Origin: Paenibacillus_AB hodogayensis
Lineage (GTDB): Bacteria > Bacillota > Bacilli > Paenibacillales > NBRC-103111
Assembly (NCBI RefSeq): GCF_039536325.1
Contig: NZ_BAAAYO010000005.1
Span: forward strand, 1-64,000
DNA: 64,000 nt
Direction of reading: 5' to 3'
The position numbers and the translations under genes are program-made. Below the pieces are notes generated by a model, which had not been told where the DNA came from, did no database searches, and was given only the letters and a program-made list of their open reading frames with translations. Below are positions 1 through 8,821 of this stretch, in pieces. The stretch's first letter is position 1, and each line of letters opens with the position of its first letter.

Positions 1-259
1 GCTGCAAAACCCGCAAACCAGCATGAATAGCAACCATGCGATTGCAAGAAGATTTCGTTCGTTGTTTTCAGGGAAAGGGCACCGATGGGCAGAGCCGAAT
101 TTATCGAGCCTAAAAAGCCTGATGAGCTTGGCGTATCGTCACCCTGAGCTTTGTAAAAAGAAAGGTCGACAAGGACGTCTGGATATGAAAAAGTTTTCGT
201 GGAACCGAGCCGGAGCCGCATTAAAAAAAGTTGTGGAAATCAAAGAGTCTGTAAAATAG
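1..259 (+). CDS. C-terminal fragment of a glycosyltransferase (partial)
   Basis: The frame is open from the window edge to the stop at 257-259. The last 55 or so residues resemble the C-terminal helices of family-4-type glycosyltransferases: a GHRWAEPN segment, then a helix around AYRHPE, then DMKKFSWNRAG close to the end. This region packs back against the N-terminal Rossmann domain in such enzymes and has no catalytic residues of its own. The first 20 or so residues fit the family poorly, so the gene may be damaged rather than merely cut by the window edge. The fragment lies immediately before an insertion-sequence remnant. Assignment rests on the C-terminal motif only. Confidence 0.5.
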   Translation, partial: LQNPQTSMNSNHAIARRFRSLFSGKGHRWAEPNLSSLKSLMSLAYRHPELCKKKGRQGRLDMKKFSWNRAGAALKKVVEIKESVK

Positions 260-285
260 AGATGAGAGGTTCAAGTTCGGATCTG

Positions 286-320
286 AGAGAGCCGGGAGGT
301 GCAACTCCTCCGGGTTACTC
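286..320 (+). other. GC-rich hairpin beside the IS remnant
   Basis: CCGG-G-AGG pairs with CCT-CCGG around the loop TGCAACT, flanked by GAGAG and TTACTC. The placement recalls domain V of a group II intron or a structured transposon end, but no reverse transcriptase remains nearby, so neither can be asserted. Confidence 0.25.
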
Positions 321-336
321 ACCCTTCCTTTGCGGC

Positions 337-432
337 TCATGCTGCCTTCCATATCGTCACCAACTCCTTCGTCATGCGTTCGGCTATCTGGAATCCCACG
401 ATTTTACGGCTGTAGTCGCCCAGACTTAATTG
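337..432 (-). pseudogene. Remnant of an IS3-family transposase (rve domain)
   Basis: On the minus strand about 31 codons ending in a stop read as LGDYSRKIVGFQIAERMTKE plus a short tail. This matches the integrase-core stretch of IS3-family OrfB proteins around the second catalytic aspartate (typically LDLYSRKIVGW.I...M..EL). No transposase coding continues in frame on either side, so this is a decayed scrap. The remaining bases to about 600 hold no gene I recognise. The remnant sits at the left edge of the AT-rich segment that runs to about 11.2 kb, so it may mark an old insertion boundary. Confidence 0.6.
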
Positions 433-630
433 GCAGCCTCTGGCCGAAACTGCCGATTAAGGATATTCGCTGCAACCGGCAAACTGTGTTTCGAATAGGT
501 CGTTCCATCACCGGACCGTTTAATACATAGGGACGATCAATGTCTACAAGTATCGGCACAAAAGCAGAAACAGCGACAGACCAAAACTTTATGATTCAAA
601 GTCCTAGTCCGCCGCGGTTTCATTTAGGCT

Positions 631-684
631 ATAGACTACACTGGTCGATTGTAGTATTCTGGAAATAGACCACATTGGTCGATT
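631..684 (+). promoter_or_regulatory. Promoter with two direct-repeat operators for the TetR operon
   Basis: Two 20-base repeats at 631-650 and 665-684 (ATAGACCACATTGGTCGATT and a copy with 2 mismatches) lie 34 bp apart, about three helical turns. Each has a dyad core, GACCA-3-TGGTC, perfect in the second copy. A plausible -35 (TAGACT, 632-637) and -10 (TATTCT, 655-660) with a 17-bp spacer lie in and between the repeats. Occupancy by the TetR protein encoded next would block the promoter. Confidence 0.65.
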
Positions 685-705
685 TTTAGAAAGCAGGTGT
701 TGTTT

Positions 706-1347
706 ATGCTTAAGCGTTTTGAAGCACTTAAACCCGAAAAAAAAGATCGCATCATCAATGCGGCACTTATGGAGTTTGCCACTAAAGATTATGACACCGC
801 TTCTACAAATGCCATTGTGACCGAAGCAGAAATTGGAAAAGGGATGTTGTTTCATTACTTTGGCAGTAAGAAAGAATTATATTTGTTCCTTTACCAACAT
901 GTCGTGCGGTTGGCTACTGAGGAAGTTTTTGCGGAGTTGGATTTAAGTCAAGGCGACCTGTTAATTCGTTGGAGACACTTAACATTCTTAAAACTGGAAA
1001 TGACGAAGAAACATCCAATGATTTTTGAATTTGCAGCAATAGCCAATAAGGAAGAAGCCGCAGATGTGAAACAAGATATTGCGTTGATCAACCAACAAAT
1101 CCTTGTCGAGTACGGAGAAGAAAAACTGTTTCATGGGTTGGATTTAACGCTTTTTAAAGAAGAACTGGATGCTCAAAAAGCAATTCATATCATCATTTGG
1201 TCTATCGATGGATTTGTAGCGGCAGAAAAGAAACGGATGGAAAAGCCGTTCTTCCAAGAACAGTCGGAGATCGAAAACATGTTAATCCGAATGGATGATT
1301 ATATATCTATTTTACGAAGAGCCTTGTATAAGGAGGCATTCCATTGA
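706..1347 (+). CDS. TetR/AcrR-family transcriptional regulator
   Basis: This 213-residue protein has the TetR layout: an N-terminal helix-turn-helix at about residues 10-58, including the family pattern in which GKGMLFHYFGSKKELY forms the end of the recognition helix and helix 4, followed by an all-helical ligand-binding domain. The ATG at 706 is preferred over the upstream in-frame GTG at 697 because AGCAGG lies eight bases before it. It is the first gene of an operon: the following ATPase overlaps its stop by four bases. It probably represses the operon through the duplicated dyads at 631-684. The inducer cannot be predicted, though exporter operons of this kind commonly respond to the exported drug. 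Confidence 0.9.
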   Translation: MLKRFEALKPEKKDRIINAALMEFATKDYDTASTNAIVTEAEIGKGMLFHYFGSKKELYLFLYQHVVRLATEEVFAELDLSQGDLLIRWRHLTFLKLEMTKKHPMIFEFAAIANKEEAADVKQDIALINQQILVEYGEEKLFHGLDLTLFKEELDAQKAIHIIIWSIDGFVAAEKKRMEKPFFQEQSEIENMLIRMDDYISILRRALYKEAFH

Positions 1348-2225
1348 ACGCAATCAGATGCAAGGATCTTCATAAATCGTATGGAAAAACGGTGGCTCTG
1401 GACTATCTGAATTTATCCGTTGAACGGGGTGAGGTTTATGGATTTATTGGCCCGAATGGGGCAGGGAAATCTACCACCATCCGTATTTTACTTGGACTGC
1501 TCCATAAAGAAAGCGGAGAGGTAGAGCTGCTTGGCGGCGATCCGTGGAGAGATGCGTCTACTCTTCACAAGCGGCTTGCCTATGTTCCCGGCGATGTCAG
1601 CTTATGGGGCAATCTAACAGGCGGCGAAGTGATCGATATGTTAGGAAATATGAGAGGCGGCTTTGAAGTAAAACGTAAAAACGAGCTCTTGGCGCGATTC
1701 GAACTGGATCCTCGCAAAAAATGCAATACGTACTCCAAAGGTAACCGGCAAAAAGTAGCTCTTGTCGCGGCTTTCGTATCGGATGTAGACCTTTATATTT
1801 TAGATGAGCCTACTTCTGGACTTGATCCGCTTATGGAGCTGGTGTTCCAAGACTGTGTTACTGAGATGAAAAAGCAAGGCAAAACGGTCTTTCTATCCAG
1901 CCATATTTTAGCTGAAGTAGAAGCTCTCTGTGACAAAGTAGGAATTATCCGCAAGGGGAAGCTTATAGAAACGGGTACTTTGGATGAACTCCGTCACTTA
2001 ACGCGTACTACGGTCATCGTGGAAACGATAAAACCCGTTACCGATTTGGGGGAGTTTATTTTCGATAAGTCAACAGAGGGTGGTAAACTACGTTTTTCGG
2101 TGGATACAAGCAATTGGGATGAAGTTTTAAAAAGGCTTACCTGCTTTGGTGTAAAATCTCTTGTCTGCAAACCGCCTACATTAGAAGAACTCTTTATGAG
2201 GCATTACGGGGAGACGATTACATGA
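1344..2225 (+). CDS. ABC transporter ATP-binding protein (exporter type)
   Basis: The 293-residue protein carries Walker A (GPNGAGKST, about 36-44), an ABC signature in the variant form YSKGNRQK, Walker B with ILDEPTSGLDP and a switch histidine in SSHI. A C-terminal extension of about 70 residues is typical of drug-export ATPases such as DrrA or CcmA-like proteins. The start is TTG at 1344, overlapping the TetR stop, with AAGGAGG seven bases upstream. Its stop overlaps the permease start as ATGA, indicating translational coupling. It should power the adjacent permease at the membrane. The substrate is unknown. Confidence 0.93.
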   Translation: MNAIRCKDLHKSYGKTVALDYLNLSVERGEVYGFIGPNGAGKSTTIRILLGLLHKESGEVELLGGDPWRDASTLHKRLAYVPGDVSLWGNLTGGEVIDMLGNMRGGFEVKRKNELLARFELDPRKKCNTYSKGNRQKVALVAAFVSDVDLYILDEPTSGLDPLMELVFQDCVTEMKKQGKTVFLSSHILAEVEALCDKVGIIRKGKLIETGTLDELRHLTRTTVIVETIKPVTDLGEFIFDKSTEGGKLRFSVDTSNWDEVLKRLTCFGVKSLVCKPPTLEELFMRHYGETIT

Positions 2226-3814
2226 ACGCATTTACGGGTACTTTACGTCACATTCGATTATTCCTGCGCCGTGAGAGATGGATGATTTTTTTATGGATTG
2301 GATTAGGCATTTTAATTCCTCAGTCCACTGTTAGCAGTGCCGCTGCCTTTTTAGCCACGGGTGGTTCCTTAGAGGAATTCGCAAATGAAATGGCCGGCAA
2401 CCCTGTTGTGCGTGCACTTTTAGGTTCTGTGCATTCGGAAACTTTAGGCGGTATCGTTGCCTGGCGTTCAAGCGGACAAATGGTTATTCTCTTTGCGCTA
2501 TTCAGTATTTTGACGGTTATTAGACATACGCGTGCCGAGGAAGAAGCGGGAAGACGGGAGCTACTCTTATCTGCACCCATTGGGAAGTTAGCTGCACCGA
2601 CGGCTATCCTCATTGTGGTTTGCGGCATTGAAGCTATTATTGGGGTTCTTATTGCGACTACTCTGAGCGGCAATGGAGTTATGTTTTCCGAGTCACTCCT
2701 TATGGGGCTTACTATGGCTGCCGCTGGTTGGGTTTTTGCCGCTATTGCTTTGCTTTGCGGAGAATGGAGCCGCTCGTCATCGGGCGCAAGAGGTTTAGCG
2801 TTTACATCGCTTGGGATTCAATTACTCGTACAAATGATTAACAATGGAAACGGTGGATATACCCCACTCAAATGGCTAACCCCTATGGCATGGAATCGAA
2901 TCTCGTTGCCATTTGCGGAAAATCGCTGGATATTTCTTCTATACCCTATAGTCATTGCTGTGTTGATTTCGAGTTGTGCCTTCTGGTTTTGTCTGAAAAG
3001 GGATCTGGGATCGGGCATTTATCAAGGAAGAGAGCCCCAATTAAACAAATCATATCCTAGAACGCCTTTGGCATTGGCGTGGCGGCAACAAAGAGGATTG
3101 TTCGTCTCATGGGTGGTTGCTATCGCTTTGACGGGTGATGCTGTAGGTATGGTAGCTGCAAGTGTTATGGATGTGCCGGGCATGGATGTGCTTAATCAAT
3201 TAGGCGACTATGGTTGGATGAATCAGATGGCGGGCGCTGATGCATTTATATCGATTTTCGTATATGCCCTTTGTTTCGCGTTTCCAATCTATGGGATACT
3301 GTCCGTTCAAAAAATGCGCGTAGAAGAAACAGAACAAAGAGCAGAGCTTCTGCTGAGCTTGCCGGTATCCCGCAACGAGTTTATACAAAGTCACTTGGTG
3401 TTTTCATTTGGGGGAATGGCGGTTATCTTATTGGCTTTCGGAATTTCTCTTGGACTAGGCTATGGTTGGGCAAGCGGTGAGAGCCAAGTATGGCGCATGC
3501 TGATCACATGCATGGCAAAATTACCTGCCATTTGGTTGTTCACAGGCGTAGCGGTGATGTTATATGGTTTCATTCCGAAAATTTCTGCGCTCGGAAGCTT
3601 TGGTGTGTTAGGTTTGGTGGCCGCTCTGGAACTTTTATGGGAATCTCATTTTATTGGATGGGAATGGTTGTCCTTGTCACCGCTTGCCTACGTTCACTAT
3701 TCTAAAGTATTTGTAGGTACCTTCCCGCTACTAGCGACAATTGTCCTTACAATCATTACCGGAATACTCGCCATTGCGGGTTCATGGAAATTTAGGAAGC
3801 GGGAGATCATTTAA
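2222..3814 (+). CDS. ABC-2 type multidrug/polyketide exporter permease
   Basis: This 530-residue polytopic protein has two halves, each with about six hydrophobic segments, matching the double-length permeases annotated as exporters of polyketide antibiotics (COG3559) rather than the single-length ABC-2 permeases. The motif RVEETEQRAELLLSLPVSR in the second half and RAEEEAGRRELLLSAP in the first are internally repeated, consistent with a duplicated fold. It follows the ATPase with a four-base overlap and ends the operon before a strong terminator. The triad TetR-ATPase-permease is a common self-resistance or drug-efflux arrangement; the compound exported here is not known. Confidence 0.85.
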   Translation: MNAFTGTLRHIRLFLRRERWMIFLWIGLGILIPQSTVSSAAAFLATGGSLEEFANEMAGNPVVRALLGSVHSETLGGIVAWRSSGQMVILFALFSILTVIRHTRAEEEAGRRELLLSAPIGKLAAPTAILIVVCGIEAIIGVLIATTLSGNGVMFSESLLMGLTMAAAGWVFAAIALLCGEWSRSSSGARGLAFTSLGIQLLVQMINNGNGGYTPLKWLTPMAWNRISLPFAENRWIFLLYPIVIAVLISSCAFWFCLKRDLGSGIYQGREPQLNKSYPRTPLALAWRQQRGLFVSWVVAIALTGDAVGMVAASVMDVPGMDVLNQLGDYGWMNQMAGADAFISIFVYALCFAFPIYGILSVQKMRVEETEQRAELLLSLPVSRNEFIQSHLVFSFGGMAVILLAFGISLGLGYGWASGESQVWRMLITCMAKLPAIWLFTGVAVMLYGFIPKISALGSFGVLGLVAALELLWESHFIGWEWLSLSPLAYVHYSKVFVGTFPLLATIVLTIITGILAIAGSWKFRKREII

Positions 3815-3901
3815 TTAGCGCAAGCATAATGATTTGTCCAGAAGTGACGGGAAGAAAATACGATTTCTGGTCCCCGTCAAGAACATGATTTCATTGTGGC
3901 A

Positions 3902-3950
3902 AAAAGCACCTTCATCTCCACTTTCTTAGTGGATTTGAGGGTGCTTTTGT
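3902..3950 (+). terminator. Rho-independent terminator of the exporter operon
   Basis: GCACC...CTCCACT and AGTGGA...GGTGC form a long hairpin followed by TTTTGTTT. A-rich bases on the left side may also allow termination from the other strand. Confidence 0.85.
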
Positions 3951-4077
3951 TTGATCGATCGGATGTTTGCTCCGCTAAGGGAAACCAGAAGAACCTGATT
4001 ATTCCATAGGTCCCAAGAAATTTGTCTGGTTTTCGGTTTTTTAATAAAAAAATGTCGAAATTTAACGAATAATTCAT

Positions 4078-4105
4078 TGTAAAAGTGATTTTCATAGACT
4101 ATAAT
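4078..4105 (+). promoter_or_regulatory. Promoter of the eight-gene catabolic/import operon
   Basis: TTGTAA (4078-4083) and TATAAT (4100-4105) are separated by 16 bp. TTCATAG occurs both inside the promoter and again about 25 bases downstream, so a regulator might read it as a direct repeat. The rest of 3951-4162 is AT-rich and shows no gene. Confidence 0.6.
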
Positions 4106-4162
4106 AGCCTTTAATTCATAGTAAACCACTATAAATAATATGTCTTATAGGAGAGATGGGGA

Positions 4163-4435
4163 ATGGTGTTTTTTGCTGTATTTGTAACCGAATTGGATAA
4201 TACAAAAAAAGATCAATATTTTTCGGATCATATGAAATATTTGGATGATTTACGCGATCAAGGAACCATTATTGCAAACGGCAAATTTGCCGATGGTTCC
4301 TTGGGATTGATTATATTCCGTGGCGAGTCTCAAGCTGAAGTAGAAGACATTTTATCTCGTTCTCCTTTCGCCATTCATGGTGTTCGCGAGTTTAAAGTTC
4401 ATGAATGGGTAGCGAAATGGGGACCTGAAATTTAG
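4163..4435 (+). CDS. YciI-like protein (YCII domain)
   Basis: The 90-residue product matches the small YCII fold: an opening FFAVFVTELD strand, an HMKYLDDLRDQGTIIANGKFADGSLG stretch in the usual place, and a closing strand before WVAKWGPEI. YciI proteins are ferredoxin-like dimers with a conserved His-Asp pair. A few are dehalogenases or hydrolases, most have unknown function. The start follows AGGAGAG. It opens the operon and ends only 13 bases before the aminotransferase, so it probably acts on an intermediate of the same pathway, but the reaction cannot be inferred. Confidence 0.85.
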   Translation: MVFFAVFVTELDNTKKDQYFSDHMKYLDDLRDQGTIIANGKFADGSLGLIIFRGESQAEVEDILSRSPFAIHGVREFKVHEWVAKWGPEI

Positions 4436-4448
4436 GAGAGCGATAAAT

Positions 4449-5648
4449 ATGATCGAATCTTTTATCTATAATCGCTTTTTACAAAATACGAGAACAATGG
4501 GCGGCACGAAAAATGATAATCCGGATCAAGTCCATTTATCGTTCGGGTATCCTTATTCCGATTTGTTTCCGATTCAAGAGCTCGCGGAGGCGGCAAGACA
4601 AGCGACTTTCGATCAAGGAAAAAGTGCTCTTCATTATTTCGGCGGCCCCGCCATTTCCTACTTGCCAAGCTGGGTAGGCGGACGTCTTGAAAAAATCGGG
4701 ATCCAAGTGCCGGTCGAACAAATCAAAATTACGATTGGCGCTGCGCAAGCGATCGAAGTCATGGCGCGTATTCTATGTAACGCAGACGATGAAGTGTGGG
4801 TCGAAAATCCCAGTTTCTTTGGTGCCATTCGTATGTTTGGTCTTGCGGGCGCCTCGATCATTCGACCATTTGAAATCGATTCGAACGGCATTGTGATCGA
4901 ACCCTTGAAAGTGGAATTGGAGAGAAGAGTGCACGCAGGCGAGGCATTGCCCAAGCTGTTGTATGTCATGCCGAACTATCAAAATCCAACGGGAGTTTGT
5001 TTGTCTGTTGAACGCAGAAAACAATTGGCTGATTTAGCGAAAACGTATGGATTTTATATATTGGAAGACGATGCCTATCTGGAGTTGAACTATACAAACA
5101 AGTATCTGCCTGCCATTCATACCTTTGCTCCAGAGCATGTGATTCATATTGGGACCTTCTCTAAAATTATCGGTCCTGGCGTTCGCTTAGGATGGGCAGT
5201 CGTTCCTCCGGTATTACTGAAATTTGTACAGCAATTTATGAGCGGTTCGCAAACGAATCCATACATGCAAGAGATCGTATCCGCCTATTTGCAGAACAAC
5301 GATTTTCAAGCGTATTTGGACGGCGTGAATGCCCATTACAAGGATCAAAGAGATACGATGGTACATGCGCTTGTACACACATTTGGAGATCTTATAGACG
5401 TCCAAGTACCACAGGGCGGATTTTTCTTGAGCGTTCGTTTCAAACAACAGACCGATGTCATTCAACTGACGCAGATTGCGGAACAACGCGGGGTTAGCGT
5501 CCTGAATGGTAGTGCCTTTTATGCAAATCGCGAAGGAAGAAGCACAATCCGATTGTGTTTTACGTATTGCTCCAAGGAAAGAATCGCGGTCGGTATTCAG
5601 CGTTTATATGAGGCGTACCAACAATTAAACGATACGACTAAGGCTTGA
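4449..5648 (+). CDS. PLP-dependent class I/II aminotransferase
   Basis: This 399-residue enzyme shows fold-type I aminotransferase features: the NPTG-containing PNYQNPTGVCLS motif, the cofactor-contacting aspartate in LEDDAYLEL, and the Schiff-base lysine in GTFSKIIGPGVRLGW. It resembles the aminotransferase domain of MocR regulators and LysN-type 2-aminoadipate transaminases but lacks an N-terminal GntR DNA-binding domain, so it is an enzyme rather than a regulator. It presumably transaminates the imported amino acid or its monooxygenated product. It is spaced two bases from the GTG of the next frame, hence translationally close. Exact substrate unknown. Confidence 0.9.
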   Translation: MIESFIYNRFLQNTRTMGGTKNDNPDQVHLSFGYPYSDLFPIQELAEAARQATFDQGKSALHYFGGPAISYLPSWVGGRLEKIGIQVPVEQIKITIGAAQAIEVMARILCNADDEVWVENPSFFGAIRMFGLAGASIIRPFEIDSNGIVIEPLKVELERRVHAGEALPKLLYVMPNYQNPTGVCLSVERRKQLADLAKTYGFYILEDDAYLELNYTNKYLPAIHTFAPEHVIHIGTFSKIIGPGVRLGWAVVPPVLLKFVQQFMSGSQTNPYMQEIVSAYLQNNDFQAYLDGVNAHYKDQRDTMVHALVHTFGDLIDVQVPQGGFFLSVRFKQQTDVIQLTQIAEQRGVSVLNGSAFYANREGRSTIRLCFTYCSKERIAVGIQRLYEAYQQLNDTTKA

Positions 5649-5661
5649 GGTGGAAAATAAT

Positions 5662-6645
5662 ATGAGTCATTATACGCTGCAGCCGCATGGGATTTATCAA
5701 ATTCGTCTCCCAATGGGTAACCCGCCTTGGATGAACAGTTATTTGCTGCCGGATGGGGATGGCTACGCATTGATCGATCCCGGCTTTAACACAGAAGCCA
5801 TTATTGCTTTGTGGCAGGAAATCAGTGAAGAGATCGGGTTTACATTTGATCAAATTCGTAAAATTTTAGTGACGCATCATCATCCGGATCATTATGGTCT
5901 TGCCGGCTGGTTTCAACAGCAATCCGATGCACCCGTTTATGTATCTACTATTGCGAAAAAACAAATTGAAGGGTTATGGGGAGAAGGCAGACCGCTTGTT
6001 TCTTATTTCTTAGAAACCTATCGCAAGAACGGACTTCCGGCAGACTTGCTCGAGCAGTTGGGAGAACATTTGAAAAACAATATGCAGCAAGTGCTTCCAA
6101 AGCCGACACTGACTACATTGGATGAAGGAGAAACGATTCAAATCGGAGATGCAACGTTCGAGGTATTGCATATCCCGGGTCATGCTGCAGGTCACAGTGC
6201 ATTTTACAGTGAAGAGTTGCAAGTGATCTTTGTAGGCGATCAAGTCATGCCCGATAGCTTGCCGGATACATGCTACGTGTCCGACGAGTTTGATCCGAAT
6301 CCAATTCATAGTTTTATCCACTCGTTAAATAAATTAAAGCCGTATTCCGTACAAGTGGCGTTTCCTGGTCATCATCAGCCATTTGCCCATTTTGGCGAGC
6401 GGTTAGAGCAATTGAAACGGTTGAACGCCGAGCGTCAACAAAAAGTGGTGGATCAATTTACGACAGAGGAATGGAAAACGGCTTACGAAGCGTATTACGG
6501 CGTATTTGAACCCGTACCGGCTTTGATTCAAAAACGATTTCATTTTACAGAAACCATATCGCGAGTCCGGTATGCTTTGTCTGAAAGATTAATTGAGCAA
6601 TCCGAACAAAACGGAATCGTGAAATATAGAAAAATAAGCTCGTGA
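5662..6645 (+). CDS. Metallo-beta-lactamase-fold hydrolase
   Basis: The 327-residue protein has a full set of metal ligands: THHHPDH at about residues 71-77, a histidine in GHAAGHS, an aspartate in FVGDQVMPD and a histidine in PGHHQPF. A C-terminal helical domain of about 90 residues follows, as in MBL hydrolases that act on thioesters or other small esters. The ATG at 5662 is chosen over GTG 5650 because AGGTGG precedes it by eight bases. Lying between an aminotransferase and a flavin monooxygenase, it may hydrolyse a thioester, lactone or glyoxalase-like intermediate. No antibiotic resistance role is implied. Confidence 0.88.
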   Translation: MSHYTLQPHGIYQIRLPMGNPPWMNSYLLPDGDGYALIDPGFNTEAIIALWQEISEEIGFTFDQIRKILVTHHHPDHYGLAGWFQQQSDAPVYVSTIAKKQIEGLWGEGRPLVSYFLETYRKNGLPADLLEQLGEHLKNNMQQVLPKPTLTTLDEGETIQIGDATFEVLHIPGHAAGHSAFYSEELQVIFVGDQVMPDSLPDTCYVSDEFDPNPIHSFIHSLNKLKPYSVQVAFPGHHQPFAHFGERLEQLKRLNAERQQKVVDQFTTEEWKTAYEAYYGVFEPVPALIQKRFHFTETISRVRYALSERLIEQSEQNGIVKYRKISS

Positions 6646-6669
6646 TGTAACAGAGAGGGGGACAATGCA

Positions 6670-7992
6670 GTGACTGCCAAACGCAAGAAACAAATGAAAT
6701 TAGGTGCCCGTGTATTCGGAATTGGACATTATCGTACCTCTTGGCGTCATCCCAACGTACCGTCGGACGGCAATGTAAACTTTGAAGAGCATGTCCGTCA
6801 AGTTCAAGAAGCGGAAGCGGCAAAATTTGATTTCGTATTTTTCTCTGATCGCCTGTACTTTGACGAGCATAGCGCTCCAAAGTCATTAAATCAGTTTGAG
6901 CCCTTAACGTTGCTTGCCGCACTAGCTTCCATTACCAAAAATATTGGTCTAGTCTCTACACTATCGACTTCCTATTCAGAGCCTTTTAACGTCGCGCGTC
7001 AATTTATGACGATTGATAAAATTAGCGGCGGTCGTGCCGGTTGGAACGTTGTTTCTACCGCATTAAGCGGAGCATCTTTAAATTTTAGCCGCGATGTCCA
7101 TTATGGGCATGCCGAACGGTACAAACGTGCCAAAGAGCACTTGGATGTTGTGCAAGGTTTATGGGATTCATGGGAAGATGACGCGTTCATCTATGACAAA
7201 GAAAACAATGTCTTTTACGATAAAAATAAGCTCCACACTTTGAACTATGAAGGTGAGTTTTTCAAAGTTCGCGGTCCCTTAAACATCAATCGTTCACCAC
7301 AAGGACAACCCGTGATTTTTCAAGCAGGTCAATCGGAAGCGGGTAAAACATTTGCGGCAGACTATGCGGAAGGCGTATATACAACACCGATTACGTATGA
7401 AGAAGCACATCTATTCTTTGAAGATTTAAAAGCTCGTGTTGTAAAAGCGGGTCGTGACGAAGACGATATTCTGATCTTTGCCGGCTTGAATCCGGTCATT
7501 GGCAGAACAGAAGAAGAAGCACAAGCAAAGTTTGAAGAAGTTCTTTCTTATATCACCTATGAAGAGGCATTAACCGAGTTAAAGCTGTTCTTTAAAAATG
7601 TCGATTTGTTTAAACTGGACCCGGATGCACCTTTCCCTGACTTGCAAGATGAAGGAAATGAAGGGTATAGCTATATGGCAAATCGTATTAAAAAAGCGGT
7701 AAAAGAATTAGGCCTAACCCTTCGACAAGCTGCATTTCGCTATGGATCGCCAAAATCCGAGTTTGTAGGAACTCCCGAACAAATTGCAGATCGCATGCAA
7801 AAATGGTTTGAGGGTCGAGCATGCGACGGTTTCTTCGTATGGCCCCCGTACAGTGAAGGAACACGAGAGTTCATTGACCTTGTATTACCGATCTTGCGTG
7901 AACGCGGATTGTTTAGAGAAGAATATGAATCTACGACATTGCGCGGAAACTTGGGACTGGATTTTGTTCCAAATCGTTATGCTAAAGCTTGA
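6670..7992 (+). CDS. Flavin-dependent monooxygenase of the NtaA/SnaA/DszA family
   Basis: At 440 residues this is a standard-length member of the luciferase-like family that includes nitrilotriacetate monooxygenase component A, DszA, YtnJ and YxeK. Family landmarks include FFSDRLYFD near residue 60, GRAGWNVVSTALSGAS, then HAERYKRAKEHLDVVQGLWDSWEDDA. These enzymes use reduced FMN from a separate reductase to cleave C-N or C-S bonds. GTG at 6670, eight bases after GAGGGGG, is the likely start. No flavin reductase is encoded beside it, so reduced FMN must come from elsewhere. In B. subtilis, YxeK and YtnJ sit in operons with amino-acid ABC importers, as here. Confidence 0.92.
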   Translation: MTAKRKKQMKLGARVFGIGHYRTSWRHPNVPSDGNVNFEEHVRQVQEAEAAKFDFVFFSDRLYFDEHSAPKSLNQFEPLTLLAALASITKNIGLVSTLSTSYSEPFNVARQFMTIDKISGGRAGWNVVSTALSGASLNFSRDVHYGHAERYKRAKEHLDVVQGLWDSWEDDAFIYDKENNVFYDKNKLHTLNYEGEFFKVRGPLNINRSPQGQPVIFQAGQSEAGKTFAADYAEGVYTTPITYEEAHLFFEDLKARVVKAGRDEDDILIFAGLNPVIGRTEEEAQAKFEEVLSYITYEEALTELKLFFKNVDLFKLDPDAPFPDLQDEGNEGYSYMANRIKKAVKELGLTLRQAAFRYGSPKSEFVGTPEQIADRMQKWFEGRACDGFFVWPPYSEGTREFIDLVLPILRERGLFREEYESTTLRGNLGLDFVPNRYAKA

Positions 7993-8040
7993 TAGGAACA
8001 CTGTTCTCGATTGAGCAACGTGAGAATTGGGGGTGGAGAA

Positions 8041-8793
8041 ATGCTTCAGTTGGACAATATCCATAAAAAATTCGGTTCGGAAGAAGTACTGAAAGGAATT
8101 TCCTTACAGGTCAATCGCGGGGACGTTATTTCGATTCTCGGTCCAAGCGGATCAGGGAAAACAACGCTCTTAAGATGCATTAATTTGTTGGAGAGACCCC
8201 ATAAAGGAACGATTACTATCAGTGATTTATCGGTCGATGCCGAGAAATTATCCCGCAAAGATATTTTGAAACTACGTCGAAAAACAGCGATGGTATTCCA
8301 GTCGTATAACTTATTTGCCAACAAAAATACACTGGAAAATGTGATGGAAGGTTTGATTGTTGTTAAGAAGATGAAGAGAGCGGAAGCAAAAGCAAAAAGC
8401 TTGGCTCTGCTTGAGAAGGTGGGATTGGCAAACAAAGCCGATCATTATCCGTCTCAATTATCCGGCGGACAACAACAACGTGTCGGTATCGCAAGAGCGC
8501 TCGCTTTAGATCCTGAAGTTATTTTATTCGATGAACCAACGTCTGCGTTAGATCCCGAATTGGTGGGAGAAGTGCTGGACGTGATTAAACATATAGCTCA
8601 AGAGGGGGTAACGATGATTATCGTTACGCACGAATTGAGTTTTGCTCGAGATATTTCCACACAAGTCGTTTTTATGGAAAAAGGGAATATCGTCGAACAA
8701 GCTACACCGAAGCAGCTTTTCTTTAACCCCCAGCAACAGCGAACCAAAGAGTTTATTAGTAGTCGCATATCCGAATGGTCCTATGATATTTGA
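8041..8793 (+). CDS. Polar amino-acid ABC importer ATP-binding protein
   Basis: The 250-residue ATPase has Walker A GPSGSGKTT, a classic LSGGQQQRVGIARALALDP signature and ILFDEPTSALDPE, typical of GlnQ/HisP/TcyC-type importers. ATG 8041 follows GGGGGTGGAG and is preferred to the upstream TTG at 8011. It precedes its binding protein and two permeases, giving a complete importer. It would couple ATP hydrolysis to uptake of the substrate degraded by the preceding four enzymes. Confidence 0.93.
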   Translation: MLQLDNIHKKFGSEEVLKGISLQVNRGDVISILGPSGSGKTTLLRCINLLERPHKGTITISDLSVDAEKLSRKDILKLRRKTAMVFQSYNLFANKNTLENVMEGLIVVKKMKRAEAKAKSLALLEKVGLANKADHYPSQLSGGQQQRVGIARALALDPEVILFDEPTSALDPELVGEVLDVIKHIAQEGVTMIIVTHELSFARDISTQVVFMEKGNIVEQATPKQLFFNPQQQRTKEFISSRISEWSYDI

Positions 8794-8821
8794 TTAATCC
8801 ATAGAAAAGGGAGTATGAGAT

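Noticed and set aside
199..530. Small plus-strand frames over the IS remnant
   Set aside because: The minus strand carries the recognisable transposase segment; the plus frames match nothing.
5662..6645. Possible beta-lactamase resistance gene
   Set aside because: The MBL fold is shared by many hydrolases; the operon context and C-terminal domain point to metabolism, and there is no signal peptide.
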